DNA of 64,000 nt from Pseudoflavonifractor intestinihominis (GCF_040096055.1 NZ_JBBMFK010000016.1:19834-83833), one strand, 5' to 3'; counted from the first letter of the stretch, positions 34,481 to 43,280 are shown. Numbers and translations are program-made. Notes: generated from the sequence alone by a model not told the origin.

Positions 34481-35212
34481 ATGGCTTTTTGTGAAGAGTG
34501 CGGCAGCCGGATTCCGGACGGCGCCGACAAGTGCCCCGCCTGCGGCGCGGCGGTCGCCGCTCCCCAGCAGACTCAGAACCCCAACACCGGCTACGGCCAG
34601 CAGAACACCGGCCGCGAGCGCCAGAGCGCCCCGTCCTACCGTCCCGCCGCCGGCGGCCGGGTAGACAACCTGGTGCTGGCTGAGAACGAGAAGATCGTCC
34701 GGCAGTACCAGTGCAGCAACGTCAAGCAGCCCCGCTGCGTGGGCTACCTGACCGTCACCAACAAGCGCATCCTCTTCCAGGGCAAAGCGGCCACCAGCCG
34801 CATCGCCAAGGAGGTGGTGCTGGACTCGGTCTCCGGCCTGGACTGCTACTACGGTCTGAACGTCAACGGCGGCCTGCTCGCTCTGGGCGTTCTCCTGGCC
34901 CTGGCCGGCCTGTTCCTGCTCATCAACGACGGGGATATGGCAGTGTGGGGCCTGCTCGCCATCGTCCTGGGCGTAGTCCTGATCGTTCTCTCCTTCCAGA
35001 AGAGCTTCTTCCTGGCCATCTTCTCCTCCAAGGCCAACGGATCGCCCATCAGTATCGGCGCGGGCGCCCGCTCCCTGGTAGGCAACGGCGCCCTCTACTC
35101 CCTCATCAGCGAGCCCACCGCCGACACCGACCGTATGCTCAATGAGCTGGGCGCTCTGGTGCAGGACCTCCAGACCCTGGGCGACCACGCCATCGAGAAG
35201 TGGAGCAAGTAA
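34481..35212 (+). CDS. Zinc-ribbon protein with PH-like domain and two membrane helices
   Basis: This 243-residue protein has an N-terminal zinc ribbon (CEEC near 4-7, CPAC near 18-21) and a Gln/Asn-rich linker. Residues about 70-125 resemble a bacterial PH-like fold (VGYLTVTNKRILFQG, then SRIAKEVVLDSVSG), interrupted by two hydrophobic helices at 130-175. A C-terminal helix follows. PH-like domains with 'TNKRI' strands usually occur at membranes. AAAGGAGG lies before the start. It probably monitors or scaffolds something at the membrane; no catalytic residues are evident. Confidence 0.72.
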   Translation: MAFCEECGSRIPDGADKCPACGAAVAAPQQTQNPNTGYGQQNTGRERQSAPSYRPAAGGRVDNLVLAENEKIVRQYQCSNVKQPRCVGYLTVTNKRILFQGKAATSRIAKEVVLDSVSGLDCYYGLNVNGGLLALGVLLALAGLFLLINDGDMAVWGLLAIVLGVVLIVLSFQKSFFLAIFSSKANGSPISIGAGARSLVGNGALYSLISEPTADTDRMLNELGALVQDLQTLGDHAIEKWSK

Positions 35213-35315
35213 CCGCTCCCTGTGCTCCTTCCGCTCCAGCCTGACGGGCGGCCGCGCTGACCCGCGGCCGCCCGTTTTGTTATATTTTATTCTCTTTTTA
35301 CAGGAGGTAATCGAT

Positions 35316-35621
35316 ATGCTGCTCTCTTCCCTTGCCGCCCAGCTCGTCACCCGTGAACTGGCCGCCCCCGCCCAGGGCTGGGCCTGGGCCTGGCGCATCC
35401 AGAACGAATACCCCGCCCTCCTCCGGGAGGCCGCCGAGGCCTGGGCGGAGAACAAGCCCCTGCCCAACCCCCAGGTGGGCGGCCACTCCCTGGAGGAGGT
35501 CATGGAGGCCACCGGCGCCTCCGCCCCCCAGGCACTGGAGCTGCTCTATGTGCTGGAGCGCAGCCCCTCCGACGGGCTCACTCTGCTGGCCCGCTGCACC
35601 CGCCGGGACCGCCTCCGCTGA
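35316..35621 (+). CDS. Small hypothetical protein (101 aa) upstream of the HExxH/repeat protein
   Basis: A 101-residue, helix-rich, Ala/Leu/Glu-rich protein starts at an ATG with a good CAGGAGG site 8 bases upstream. It has no signal peptide, transmembrane segment or cysteine pair. The stop lies 12 bases before the next gene, so the two are almost certainly co-translated. I recognise no family. It could be a chaperone, adaptor or immunity-type partner of the large downstream protein, but the sequence alone does not show this. Confidence 0.65.
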   Translation: MLLSSLAAQLVTRELAAPAQGWAWAWRIQNEYPALLREAAEAWAENKPLPNPQVGGHSLEEVMEATGASAPQALELLYVLERSPSDGLTLLARCTRRDRLR

Positions 35622-35633
35622 CGGAGGTGCGCC

Positions 35634-37436
35634 ATGGGATGGTTTTCCAATCTCTTCCACCGGGAGCAGTCCCAGAACGACCAGGCGCAGCCCAACCGGT
35701 ACCAGCAGCTCTTCTCCTCCTTTGACCACGCCAGCATGCGCAACGCCACCCCGGAGCAGCTCGCCGCCAACCGGGCCCAGCTCCACGACCTCTTTGCCTC
35801 CAAGACCTGGAATTCTCTGGACTACGACACAAAATGCCAGGCGGTCCAGGCCCTGGAGAACGACTTTGCCTATCAGCAGGGCCGTCCGGCCAAGCACGTG
35901 GAGGCCGTCCCTCTGGACGATCTCTGCTACGGCGGCTGGAACCCGGAGTTGGACACCATCCACCTCAACGAGAACCTGCTGAAAAACGGCACCACCCTCA
36001 GCGACCCCAACGCCCGGCCCATGCCCGACGCCAACATGCAGGTCTTCGACACCGTGGCCCACGAGGGCTACCACGCCTACCAGAGCTACGCCCTGGAGCA
36101 CCCGGAGGTCCATGCCGACAAGGCCCAGCTGCGGGAGTGGGCCCTCAACGAGGGCAAGTACTACGACAATGGCGACAAGTACCTCATCCAGCCCCAGGAG
36201 CGGGATGCCTGGCAGTACGGGGACAGCTCCACCACCCAGGCCTTCCAGGGCATCGAGGCCCGCAACGGGCCCGAGCCGGAGCTGACCAAGGCCGAGTACG
36301 AGAACCACGCGCTGACCAGCTCTTACAGCGCCGCCCTGGCCCGGGAACAGCGCCGGGACCCCCAGGTGCTCCAGACCATGGAGAAGGAGATGGAGTCCGC
36401 CTGCCAGCAGCATGGCATAAAGTATGATTTCACCGGTCAGAGCCAGACTGCCGGCAACGCCCCCCAGCCCCAGGCCCAGGGCGTCCAGCAGGGCCAGGCC
36501 CCGCCCGGGCCGGTGATCCGCACCATCTCCGCTCAGTCCATCGACATGTCCTATGCCCGCGGCATGGACAGCCCCGAATTCTGGAACCACCACGGCAACA
36601 CCAAGGCCGACTACATGGCCCTGGCGGAGAAGCTGCCCGCCGTCCAGGCCGGACTGGCCCAGGGCCGCACTGTGGACGAGCTGAAGCAGGACCCGGAACT
36701 GAGGGGCTGCGTCAACGCCTACTACGATCCGGACAACATGGTCAAAGTGATCCAGACCCCCGACGGCGGCTATGAGTATGAGGACAATGGCCGCCACCGG
36801 ATTATGGCCGCCAAAGAGATGGGCTGCGACATTCCCGTCCAGGTGGTCAACGCCCAGGCATATGCCCAGGCCCAGGCCCAGGACGCAGGCGGGAAGCTGA
36901 GGCAGGATGCCCAGCCGGAGCAGGTCCAGACCGAGGGCCAGGAGCAGCTCCAGGAACAGGACCAGGAGCAGCTTCAAGAGCAAGACCAGGAACAGCTCCA
37001 GGAGCAAGACCAGGAACAGTTCCAGGAGCAAGACCAGGAACAGCTCCAGGAGCAGGACCAGGAACAAGACCAAGAGCAGCTCCAGGAACAAGACCAGGAA
37101 CAGCTCCAGGAGCAAGACCAGGAGCAGCTTCAGAATGAGGACCTCTCCATGGACCAGATGACCCAGCAGGAGCCCGAGGAGTCCCAGCAGGAGGCACAGA
37201 CCGAGGACCTCTCCATGGATCAGATGGCCCAGCAGGAGCCCGAGGAGTCCCAGCAGGAGGCACAGACCGAGGACCTCTCCATGGATCAGATGGCCCAGCA
37301 GGAGCCCGAGGAGTCCCAGCAGCAGACGCAGAGTGAGGACCTGTCTATGGACCAGGCCGCCGGAGAAGACGTATCCGGCGGGGAGGAACAGAGCTCCGGC
37401 CAGGAGGAGGACCAGTCCCAGGGGTACTCCTACTAA
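35634..37436 (+). CDS. Large protein with HExxH peptidase-like domain, ParB-like segment and Gln/Glu-rich tandem repeats
   Basis: The 600-residue protein has three parts. Residues about 1-250 contain AHEGYHAYQ, with His143, Glu144 and His147 forming HExxH, and PQERDA with Glu189 as a possible third zinc ligand; this suggests a zinc-peptidase fold. Residues about 295-405 end in DNGRHRIMAAKEMGCDIPV, resembling the ParB/sulfiredoxin-like fold. Residues 437-600 are low complexity: an eight-residue QEQLQEQD-type repeat, then a 22-residue repeat three times plus a partial. No signal peptide or membrane helix is seen. It lies 26 bases before a TraD/VirD4-like ATPase gene. Function is unknown. Confidence 0.72.
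   Translation: MGWFSNLFHREQSQNDQAQPNRYQQLFSSFDHASMRNATPEQLAANRAQLHDLFASKTWNSLDYDTKCQAVQALENDFAYQQGRPAKHVEAVPLDDLCYGGWNPELDTIHLNENLLKNGTTLSDPNARPMPDANMQVFDTVAHEGYHAYQSYALEHPEVHADKAQLREWALNEGKYYDNGDKYLIQPQERDAWQYGDSSTTQAFQGIEARNGPEPELTKAEYENHALTSSYSAALAREQRRDPQVLQTMEKEMESACQQHGIKYDFTGQSQTAGNAPQPQAQGVQQGQAPPGPVIRTISAQSIDMSYARGMDSPEFWNHHGNTKADYMALAEKLPAVQAGLAQGRTVDELKQDPELRGCVNAYYDPDNMVKVIQTPDGGYEYEDNGRHRIMAAKEMGCDIPVQVVNAQAYAQAQAQDAGGKLRQDAQPEQVQTEGQEQLQEQDQEQLQEQDQEQLQEQDQEQFQEQDQEQLQEQDQEQDQEQLQEQDQEQLQEQDQEQLQNEDLSMDQMTQQEPEESQQEAQTEDLSMDQMAQQEPEESQQEAQTEDLSMDQMAQQEPEESQQQTQSEDLSMDQAAGEDVSGGEEQSSGQEEDQSQGYSY
36942..37133 (+). repeat. 24-base tandem repeats encoding a Gln/Glu/Asp-rich tract
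   Basis: About eight imperfect copies of a 24-base unit encode LQEQDQEQ-like octapeptides. The array lies wholly inside the HExxH protein gene and stays in frame, so length change by slippage would add or remove whole octapeptides. Confidence 0.9.
37137..37358 (+). repeat. 66-base tandem repeats encoding a 22-residue acidic unit
   Basis: Units start at 37137, 37203, 37269 and 37335 (last partial) and encode EDLSMDQMAQQEPEESQQ plus four residues. The copies are almost identical at DNA level, implying recent expansion or gene conversion. Confidence 0.92.
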
Positions 37437-37462
37437 ATTTCATTACAAGGAGGATGTGGGCC

Positions 37463-38767
37463 ATGCAGACCTATTCACAGGAGGTATTCTCCGGCAACCG
37501 GCTGTTTGACACCTGCCAGTACCAGGACAGCGAACCCCACTTCTTCCTCATGGGCCACAACGCCCTGGGGGAGCCCATGCGCATCCCGGTGGGGGAGCAG
37601 ATGCTCTCCCGGCACATGCTGCTGCTGGGCGGCATCGGCACGGGCAAGTCCAACACCTTCAACTTTCTCATCCGCAGCGTGCGCAGCAGCCTGACCGACC
37701 GGGACGTGGTCATCATCTTCGACACCAAGGGCGACTTCTACCGGGAGTTCTACCAGCCCGGGGACGTGGTCATCAGCAACGACAGCCGGGCCACCGGCGG
37801 CAACGGCCCGGACTACTGGAACCTGTTCGGGGAGGTGAGCATCGACGACCGGGTGGAGGAGAACATTCTGGAGATCGCCAAGAGCTTCTTCTCCGAGAAG
37901 CTCTCCCACACCACCCAGCCCTTTTTCCCCAACGCGGCCAAAGACCTGTTCTCCGCCCTGCTGCTCCACATGGTCCGGTCGGACCAGTTCGCGGCTTCCC
38001 GGAACAACCAGTCCCTGCGCACCCTGTTCGACACCTTCTCCGTGCCCGCCATGAAGCGCATCCTCCAGTCCCACCAGGACCTGAAGGCCATGACCTCCTA
38101 CATCGAGGACGAGAAGTCGGGCCAGACTCTGGGCGTAGTGGCCGAGCTGCAGCAGATGGTGCGGGAGATCTTTGTGGGCAACTTCCGCAAAAAGGGCAAT
38201 CTGTCCATGCGCCAGCTGGTGCGGCGGAAGGGGGGCCGGGTCATCTTCGTGGAGTACGACCTGGGCATCGGCGCCATGCTGACGCCGGTATACCGGCTGC
38301 TCATCGACCTGGCGGTAAAGGAGGCCCTGTGCCGCACCTCCAATGAGGGCAGCGTCTACTTCTTCATCGACGAGTTTCGCCTCCTGCCCCACCTGGAGCA
38401 CATCGACGACGGCGTCAACTTCGGTCGCAGCCTGGGGGCCAAGTTCTTCGTGGGCATCCAGAACATCGACCAGATCGCCGCCGCCTACGGCCAGAACCTC
38501 TCCCGCAGCATCCTCTCCGGCTTCGGCACCACCCTGGCCTTCCGGGTCAACGATGCCGGCTCCCGGGAGTACATCAAGGACCTGTTCGGCCGGAACATCA
38601 AGCTCCAGACCTATCTCTCCGCCGTGCAGAACCGGGGCGTGTCCGAGCAGATCCGGGAGGGCTTTGTGGTGGAGGACGAGGACATCACCAACCTGCCCGT
38701 GGGCCAGGCCATCATCGGCGCGCCGGGCTGCCAGCCCTTCCGCTTCCAGTTCAAGCGGTACGGCTGA
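37463..38767 (+). CDS. TraD/VirD4-like (HerA-FtsK superfamily) ATPase without membrane anchor
   Basis: This 434-residue ATPase has Walker A GGIGTGKS at 56-63, a first acidic strand VVIIFDTKG (Asp87) and Walker B FFIDEF (Asp303, Glu304). It also has the coupling-protein features YWNLF near 113 and GFGTTLAFRV near 355. These place it with type IV secretion coupling proteins and related DNA-pumping ATPases. Unlike canonical VirD4/TraG it has no N-terminal transmembrane helices, so it is probably soluble or recruited by partners. AAGGAGG fits the ATG at 37463. No relaxase, mating-channel gene or integrase is nearby. A strong hairpin follows. Confidence 0.85.
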   Translation: MQTYSQEVFSGNRLFDTCQYQDSEPHFFLMGHNALGEPMRIPVGEQMLSRHMLLLGGIGTGKSNTFNFLIRSVRSSLTDRDVVIIFDTKGDFYREFYQPGDVVISNDSRATGGNGPDYWNLFGEVSIDDRVEENILEIAKSFFSEKLSHTTQPFFPNAAKDLFSALLLHMVRSDQFAASRNNQSLRTLFDTFSVPAMKRILQSHQDLKAMTSYIEDEKSGQTLGVVAELQQMVREIFVGNFRKKGNLSMRQLVRRKGGRVIFVEYDLGIGAMLTPVYRLLIDLAVKEALCRTSNEGSVYFFIDEFRLLPHLEHIDDGVNFGRSLGAKFFVGIQNIDQIAAAYGQNLSRSILSGFGTTLAFRVNDAGSREYIKDLFGRNIKLQTYLSAVQNRGVSEQIREGFVVEDEDITNLPVGQAIIGAPGCQPFRFQFKRYG

Positions 38768-38794
38768 ACCGGCCGCCATTCCCGCCTATGAAAC

Positions 38795-38834
38795 AACCCC
38801 GCCCCGGCTCTTACGAGCCGGGGCGGGGTTTCTG
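38795..38834. terminator. Terminator between the ATPase gene and the sucrose locus
   Basis: A perfect 16-bp stem (38795-38810 with 38815-38830, loop TTAC) separates two convergent genes. The T-rich tails are short on both sides. Confidence 0.75.
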
Positions 38835-38861
38835 CTGATCGGGTTTTCAGGCCCGGCGGGA

Positions 38862-40922
38862 TCAGCCCTCGGTATGGGCCAGCCAGACAAAGCCGTAGGG
38901 GTAGAGCTCCACGTGGCTCAGGTCGTCGAAGTGGCCGCCGTAGACCAGCTCGTCAAAGGCGCCGCCCTCGCCGCTGGAGACGGTGACGAACTCGGGGCTG
39001 AAGTTGAACATGGCGATGAGCTTGCGGCCCTTGTACCAGCGGCCCACGCCCAGCACGTGGGCGCTGCCGGTGTCAAAGGTCCACACGTCGGCCCGGGCGT
39101 CAAAGGCGGGCTCGGCGCAGCGCAGCTCCTCCAGCCGCCGCAGGCCCATGAACTGCTTGCCCTGGCGGGTGGTTCCGTCGCGGCGCAGGGCGGCCAGGTC
39201 CCACTGGAAGGCACCACGGTGGAGGTAGCGGCTGTCGTCCCACTTCTCCGGGTCCTGGTGGTAGGAGTAGTCGTTGAGCTGGCCCACCTCGTCACCGCTG
39301 TACAGCACCGGGATGCCGCTCTGGGTCAGCATCCAGGCGTGGAGCATCAGGTCGCAGGCAATGGCCCGCTCCAGCTTGAAGGGGTTCTGCTCGTAGTCGG
39401 CGGCCTCCACGCCGCACAGGGAGGCGGTGGTGCCGCACAGCCGGGCGTCCCCCAGGCGGGGGTCGTCGTTGTAGAGCTCGCCCCGGCTGTCGCTGCCCGG
39501 CCACTTGCCGGTGAACCAGTCATTGAGGTACTTCTTGTGGGACACCTCGTCGGTGCCGAAATGGGCCTTGAGCCAGGGGTAGTCCAGGCCCCAGCCGATG
39601 TCGTCGTGGCAGCGCAGGTAGTTGAGGAACAGGAAGTCCCGGGGCAGGGCACACACCGCGTCCATCTGGTGGCGCAGCAGGGACACGTCCCCGGTGGCCA
39701 GGGTGTGCCAGGTGGTGGCCATGGTGGTCACGTTGTAGAGCATGTGGCACTCGGGCTTGTCGGGGGTGCCGAAGTAGGGCGCCACCTTGGCCGGCTCCAT
39801 GACCACCTCCCCCAGCAGCAGCACGCTGGGGCAGACGATCTCGCACACCATGCGCATCATGCGCACCAGGGTGTGGACCTGGGGCAGGTTGCGGCAGTTG
39901 GTGCCCAGCTCCTTCCAGATGTAGGGCACCGCGTCCAGCCGGATGACGTCGATGCCCCGGTTGGCCAGGTAGAGCAGGTTCTCGGTCATGTCGTTGAAGA
40001 CCATGGGGTTGGCGTAGTTCAGGTCCCACTGGTAGGGGTAGAAATTGGTCATGACCACCTTCTGGCAGTCGGGCAGCCAGGTGAAGCTGCCGGGGGCGGT
40101 GGTGGGGAACACCTGGGGCACCGTCTTCTCAAACTCCCGGGGGATGTCCCAGTTGTCGTAGAAGAAATAGCGCTCCCGGTAGCCCGGCTCGCCCGCTCGG
40201 GCCTTGCGGGCCCACTCGTGGTCCTCGCTGGTGTGGTTCATGACAAAGTCCAGGCACAGGCTGATGTCCTTTTCCCGGCAGTCATCGGCCAGACGCTCCA
40301 GGTCGGCCATGGTGCCCAGCTCGGGCTGCACCTTCCGGAAGTCGGACACCGCATACCCGCCGTCGCTGCGGCCCTTGGGGCTCTCCAGCAGGGGCATCAG
40401 GTGGAGGTAGTTGACGCCGCACTCCTGGATGTAGGGCAGCTTCTCCCGCACCCCCTCCAGGGTGCCGGCAAAGGCGTTGGTGTAGAGCATCATGCCCAGC
40501 AGGTCCCGGCGGCGGTACCAGTCCGGGTCGGCCTCCCGCCGCCCGTCCTGGGCCCGCAGCTCCGCCTTCCGGTCCGCCCAGCTCCGGCGCAGCATGGACA
40601 CAAAGTAGTCGTAGGCGGCCAGATCCCCGTGGTAGAGCTCGCAGTAGAGCCACTTGAGCTCGTCCTGCCGCCGGGCCAGGCGGCGCTCGAACACGGCGTC
40701 GTCCTCCCGGGCGGTGGGGGCATTTTCCTCAACTGCGGGGCGGGCCTCCTCCGCGGCGGCAGGGGCCGCCTCTGCCGCAGGGTTCACCACCGCTTCCTCC
40801 GCAACAGGGCGGGCCGCTTCCTTTTCGTCAGAGACAGCGGCCTCCGGCGCGGCGGCGGGGGTCTTCTTTTTATTCTGTCTGGCGGAGGGCTCTCCGCTCC
40901 GCTGGTTCCGTTTTGCTTTCAT
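38862..40922 (-). CDS. Amylosucrase (GH13)
   Basis: The 686-residue enzyme matches amylosucrase. The GH13 barrel carries nucleophile Asp330 in IRLDAVPYIWKELGT, acid/base Glu372 in LLLGEVVMEP, and CHDDIGWGLDYP, the amylosucrase version of the third catalytic region. An all-helical N-terminal domain (about 85-165) precedes it. The first 80 residues are an unusual Ala/Glu/Pro-rich low-complexity tail, making it longer than typical amylosucrases. The enzyme transfers glucose from sucrose to an alpha-1,4-glucan and releases fructose. The gene overlaps fructokinase by 4 bases (ATGA), fitting channelling of fructose. No signal peptide is present, so it acts in the cytoplasm. Sucrose phosphorylase is less likely. 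Confidence 0.88.
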   Translation of the reverse strand: MKAKRNQRSGEPSARQNKKKTPAAAPEAAVSDEKEAARPVAEEAVVNPAAEAAPAAAEEARPAVEENAPTAREDDAVFERRLARRQDELKWLYCELYHGDLAAYDYFVSMLRRSWADRKAELRAQDGRREADPDWYRRRDLLGMMLYTNAFAGTLEGVREKLPYIQECGVNYLHLMPLLESPKGRSDGGYAVSDFRKVQPELGTMADLERLADDCREKDISLCLDFVMNHTSEDHEWARKARAGEPGYRERYFFYDNWDIPREFEKTVPQVFPTTAPGSFTWLPDCQKVVMTNFYPYQWDLNYANPMVFNDMTENLLYLANRGIDVIRLDAVPYIWKELGTNCRNLPQVHTLVRMMRMVCEIVCPSVLLLGEVVMEPAKVAPYFGTPDKPECHMLYNVTTMATTWHTLATGDVSLLRHQMDAVCALPRDFLFLNYLRCHDDIGWGLDYPWLKAHFGTDEVSHKKYLNDWFTGKWPGSDSRGELYNDDPRLGDARLCGTTASLCGVEAADYEQNPFKLERAIACDLMLHAWMLTQSGIPVLYSGDEVGQLNDYSYHQDPEKWDDSRYLHRGAFQWDLAALRRDGTTRQGKQFMGLRRLEELRCAEPAFDARADVWTFDTGSAHVLGVGRWYKGRKLIAMFNFSPEFVTVSSGEGGAFDELVYGGHFDDLSHVELYPYGFVWLAHTEG

Positions 40923-41869
40923 TCTGCTTTCTCTCCGTTCTCCAGCTCCGCCAGAGTGGGCATGGCGGGAATGGCTCCGCTGCGGGAGCAGGTCTTGGCC
41001 GCCGCCCGGTTGGCAAAGGACAGGATCTCCTCCAGCTCAGGGGCGGCAAGGCCCTCCAGGGGGCCGCCGCTCCGGCGGGTCAGGCGGCTGAGCACCGCGC
41101 CGAAGAAGGTGTCTCCGGCGCCGTTGGTGTCGGCCACGGTGGTGTGCACGCCGGGTACCAGGCCGGTCTTGCCCTGCCAGCGGTAAAAGGCCCCGCCGGC
41201 CCCCATGGTGATGAGTACCAGCTTGACGCCCTCAGCCTCCATGCGGCGGCTGCCCTCCTCCGGGTCGTCGGTGCCGGTAATGAGGGGCAGCTCCTCGTCG
41301 GACAGCTTGAGCACGTCCACCAGGGGCAGGGGGGTGCGCATCCACTCCACGGCCTCCTCCCGGCTGGTCCACAGGGCGTCCCGGTAGTTGGGGTCGTAGC
41401 TCACCAGCACGCCGTGGGCCCGGGCCTGGCGGGCGGCAAACAGGGTGGCCGAACGGGCGGGGGCCGCGGTCAGGCTCACAGAGCCGAAGTGGAGGACCTT
41501 GGTGTTCTCCACCAGGCGGGCGTCCACCTCGTCGGGGGACAGGGCGCTGTCCGCCCCCCGGACAAAGCGGAAGGACCGCTCCCCGGTGTCGGACACCGTG
41601 ACCACCGCCATAGTGGTGGGGGCGGCGTCGGTCCGCAGGCCGGACACGTCCACGCCGTTCTCCTTCAGCACGCCGGTGAGGTAGGCGCCGAAGCCGTCCC
41701 GGCCCACCTTGCCGATAAAGGCGGTCTTGGCCCCCAGGCGGGCGGCGGCCACCGCCACATTGGCGGGGGCTCCGCCGGGGTTGGAGGCAAACAGAGGCAC
41801 GTTCTGCGGGGAGACGCCGGTCTGGGTCAGGTCAATGAGCACCTCTCCGATGGTGGTGATATCCATCAT
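40919..41869 (-). CDS. Fructokinase (PfkB-family carbohydrate kinase)
   Basis: This 316-residue PfkB kinase has the N-terminal GEVLIDL and GGAPANVAVAAARLG motifs and the C-terminal DTNGAGDTFFGA with catalytic aspartate near residue 255. Its position between a GH32 sucrose hydrolase and amylosucrase points to fructose as substrate, giving fructose 6-phosphate. AAAGGAAG lies upstream of the start. The amylosucrase start overlaps its stop. Substrate assignment within PfkB rests on context. Confidence 0.9.
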   Translation of the reverse strand: MMDITTIGEVLIDLTQTGVSPQNVPLFASNPGGAPANVAVAAARLGAKTAFIGKVGRDGFGAYLTGVLKENGVDVSGLRTDAAPTTMAVVTVSDTGERSFRFVRGADSALSPDEVDARLVENTKVLHFGSVSLTAAPARSATLFAARQARAHGVLVSYDPNYRDALWTSREEAVEWMRTPLPLVDVLKLSDEELPLITGTDDPEEGSRRMEAEGVKLVLITMGAGGAFYRWQGKTGLVPGVHTTVADTNGAGDTFFGAVLSRLTRRSGGPLEGLAAPELEEILSFANRAAAKTCSRSGAIPAMPTLAELENGEKAE

Positions 41870-41905
41870 GGCAAAGCCGCTTCCTTTCTCTTTTCAAAAA
41901 TCATG

Positions 41906-43231
41906 TCAGACGGTGCGGGCCTCTTCCACGGGGCCTTCCAGCTGAGTCCCCAGGCCGTACACCACATGGCTGAGCACATATTCTCCCTGGTTGACGAAGA
42001 TCTCCACCAGGTTGGGGTCCACAAAGATGTCCAGGCGGCAGCCGTCCCCCTCCAGGGCGGGGGTGCTGGCGGTGAGGCGGCAGCCCTGGAGACCGCCGAA
42101 CAGGGCGCTTCGGTCGGCCTCGATCCTGCCGTCCGCCATGCGGATGCGGTATCCGCCCATGTTCAGGGCGTCCCCCTCCCGGAGGGTGGCCCTGAGCCGG
42201 ACGGGCTTGTACTCCGCCAGGGGAGCCAGGCCGTCGGCGGGCTTGTCAAAGCAGGCGTCTACGTCGGGGTGGACCGGGAAGCACACCCGGCCGTCCCGCA
42301 CCTGCACCAGCCGGGGCAGGCTCATCATGCCGTTCCAGGGCCCCCGGCCGTCCGGCCAGTTTTCCACGGGCCTGGGCATCCGCATCCAGCCCACCAGCAC
42401 CCGGCGGCCATTTTTGTCCAGGGTGCTCTGGGGGGCGTACAGGTCCAGGCCCCAATCCAGGTAGGAGAGGGGTTCCCGGAGGGACAGGGCGCAGGCGTCC
42501 GGGTCAAAGTCCGCCCGGGCGTACATGGCCTGGTCGGCGTAGGACAGGCCGTCCGCCGTGACCCCCATGGGGGAGCCCACGAAGATGTACCCGTCCTCCG
42601 TCTTCATCAGGTCGGGGCACTCCAGCACCCGGCCCAGCTCGGGGGAGGCGTACTGGTTGGCGTAGGTCCAGTTTTCTCCGTCCTGGCTGCGGAAGAAGAG
42701 CACACGCCCGGCCCCGTCCCGGGTGCTGCCCAGGATCATGCGGTAGCCGTTCTTCTCCCGCCACACCTTGGGGTCCCGGGTGTCCTTCCGGTCGCCCACG
42801 GCCGGGTCGGTGAGCACGGGGATGATCTGCCTCTTGTCCGCCCAGTTGTCAAACTGCCGTCCGTCCGGGGAGATGACCATGGCCTGGCTGGTCTCGAACC
42901 GGTCCCCCTCCGCCACATGGATGTCCTCCGGGTTGGGCCGGTCGTACTTTACCGCCGAGTAGTACAGGCGGAGCTTTCCGTCAATCTCCAGGGCGCTGCC
43001 CGAGAACACGCCGCTGCGGTCATAGTCCTTGGTGGGGAAGAGGGCCACCCCCAGGTGCTCCCAGTGGATCAGGTCCCGGCTCACCGCGTGGCCCCAGTGC
43101 ATGGTACCCCACCGGGGGGCGTAGGGGAAATACTGGTAGAAGAGGTGGTACTCGCCCCTGTAGTAGATAAACCCGTTGGGGTCGTTGATCCAGTTTCCGG
43201 GGGCTCTCAGGTGTACGATGTCCGTTGTCAA
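41906..43231 (-). CDS. scrB: GH32 sucrose hydrolase (beta-fructofuranosidase)
   Basis: The five-bladed propeller enzyme has nucleophile Asp17 in WINDPNG, an RDP motif (DTRDPKVW) and acid/base Glu204 in ECPD, followed by the C-terminal beta-sandwich. It hydrolyses sucrose (or sucrose 6-phosphate or fructo-oligosaccharides) in the cytoplasm. I place the start at a TTG (43231) with GGAGGG 7 bases upstream, giving 441 residues. A longer reading from a GTG at 43366 lacks a ribosome site and would translate through a terminator hairpin at 43281-43315. With an ABC importer rather than a PTS, free sucrose is the likelier substrate. Confidence 0.88.
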   Translation of the reverse strand: MTTDIVHLRAPGNWINDPNGFIYYRGEYHLFYQYFPYAPRWGTMHWGHAVSRDLIHWEHLGVALFPTKDYDRSGVFSGSALEIDGKLRLYYSAVKYDRPNPEDIHVAEGDRFETSQAMVISPDGRQFDNWADKRQIIPVLTDPAVGDRKDTRDPKVWREKNGYRMILGSTRDGAGRVLFFRSQDGENWTYANQYASPELGRVLECPDLMKTEDGYIFVGSPMGVTADGLSYADQAMYARADFDPDACALSLREPLSYLDWGLDLYAPQSTLDKNGRRVLVGWMRMPRPVENWPDGRGPWNGMMSLPRLVQVRDGRVCFPVHPDVDACFDKPADGLAPLAEYKPVRLRATLREGDALNMGGYRIRMADGRIEADRSALFGGLQGCRLTASTPALEGDGCRLDIFVDPNLVEIFVNQGEYVLSHVVYGLGTQLEGPVEEARTV

Positions 43232-43280
43232 CGCGCTTCCCTCCGCATCTTCCGTAGCGTTCCGGGCCCGGCGGGCCCTG

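Noticed and set aside
36942..37358. Possible CRISPR array
   Set aside because: The repeats are contiguous, in frame and without unique spacers; they encode a Gln/Glu-rich tract inside a protein gene.
37463..38767. Conjugation locus
   Set aside because: The ATPase resembles coupling proteins, but no relaxase, VirB4/TraE-type ATPase, mating-pore gene or oriT-like region was found nearby, and the protein lacks membrane helices.
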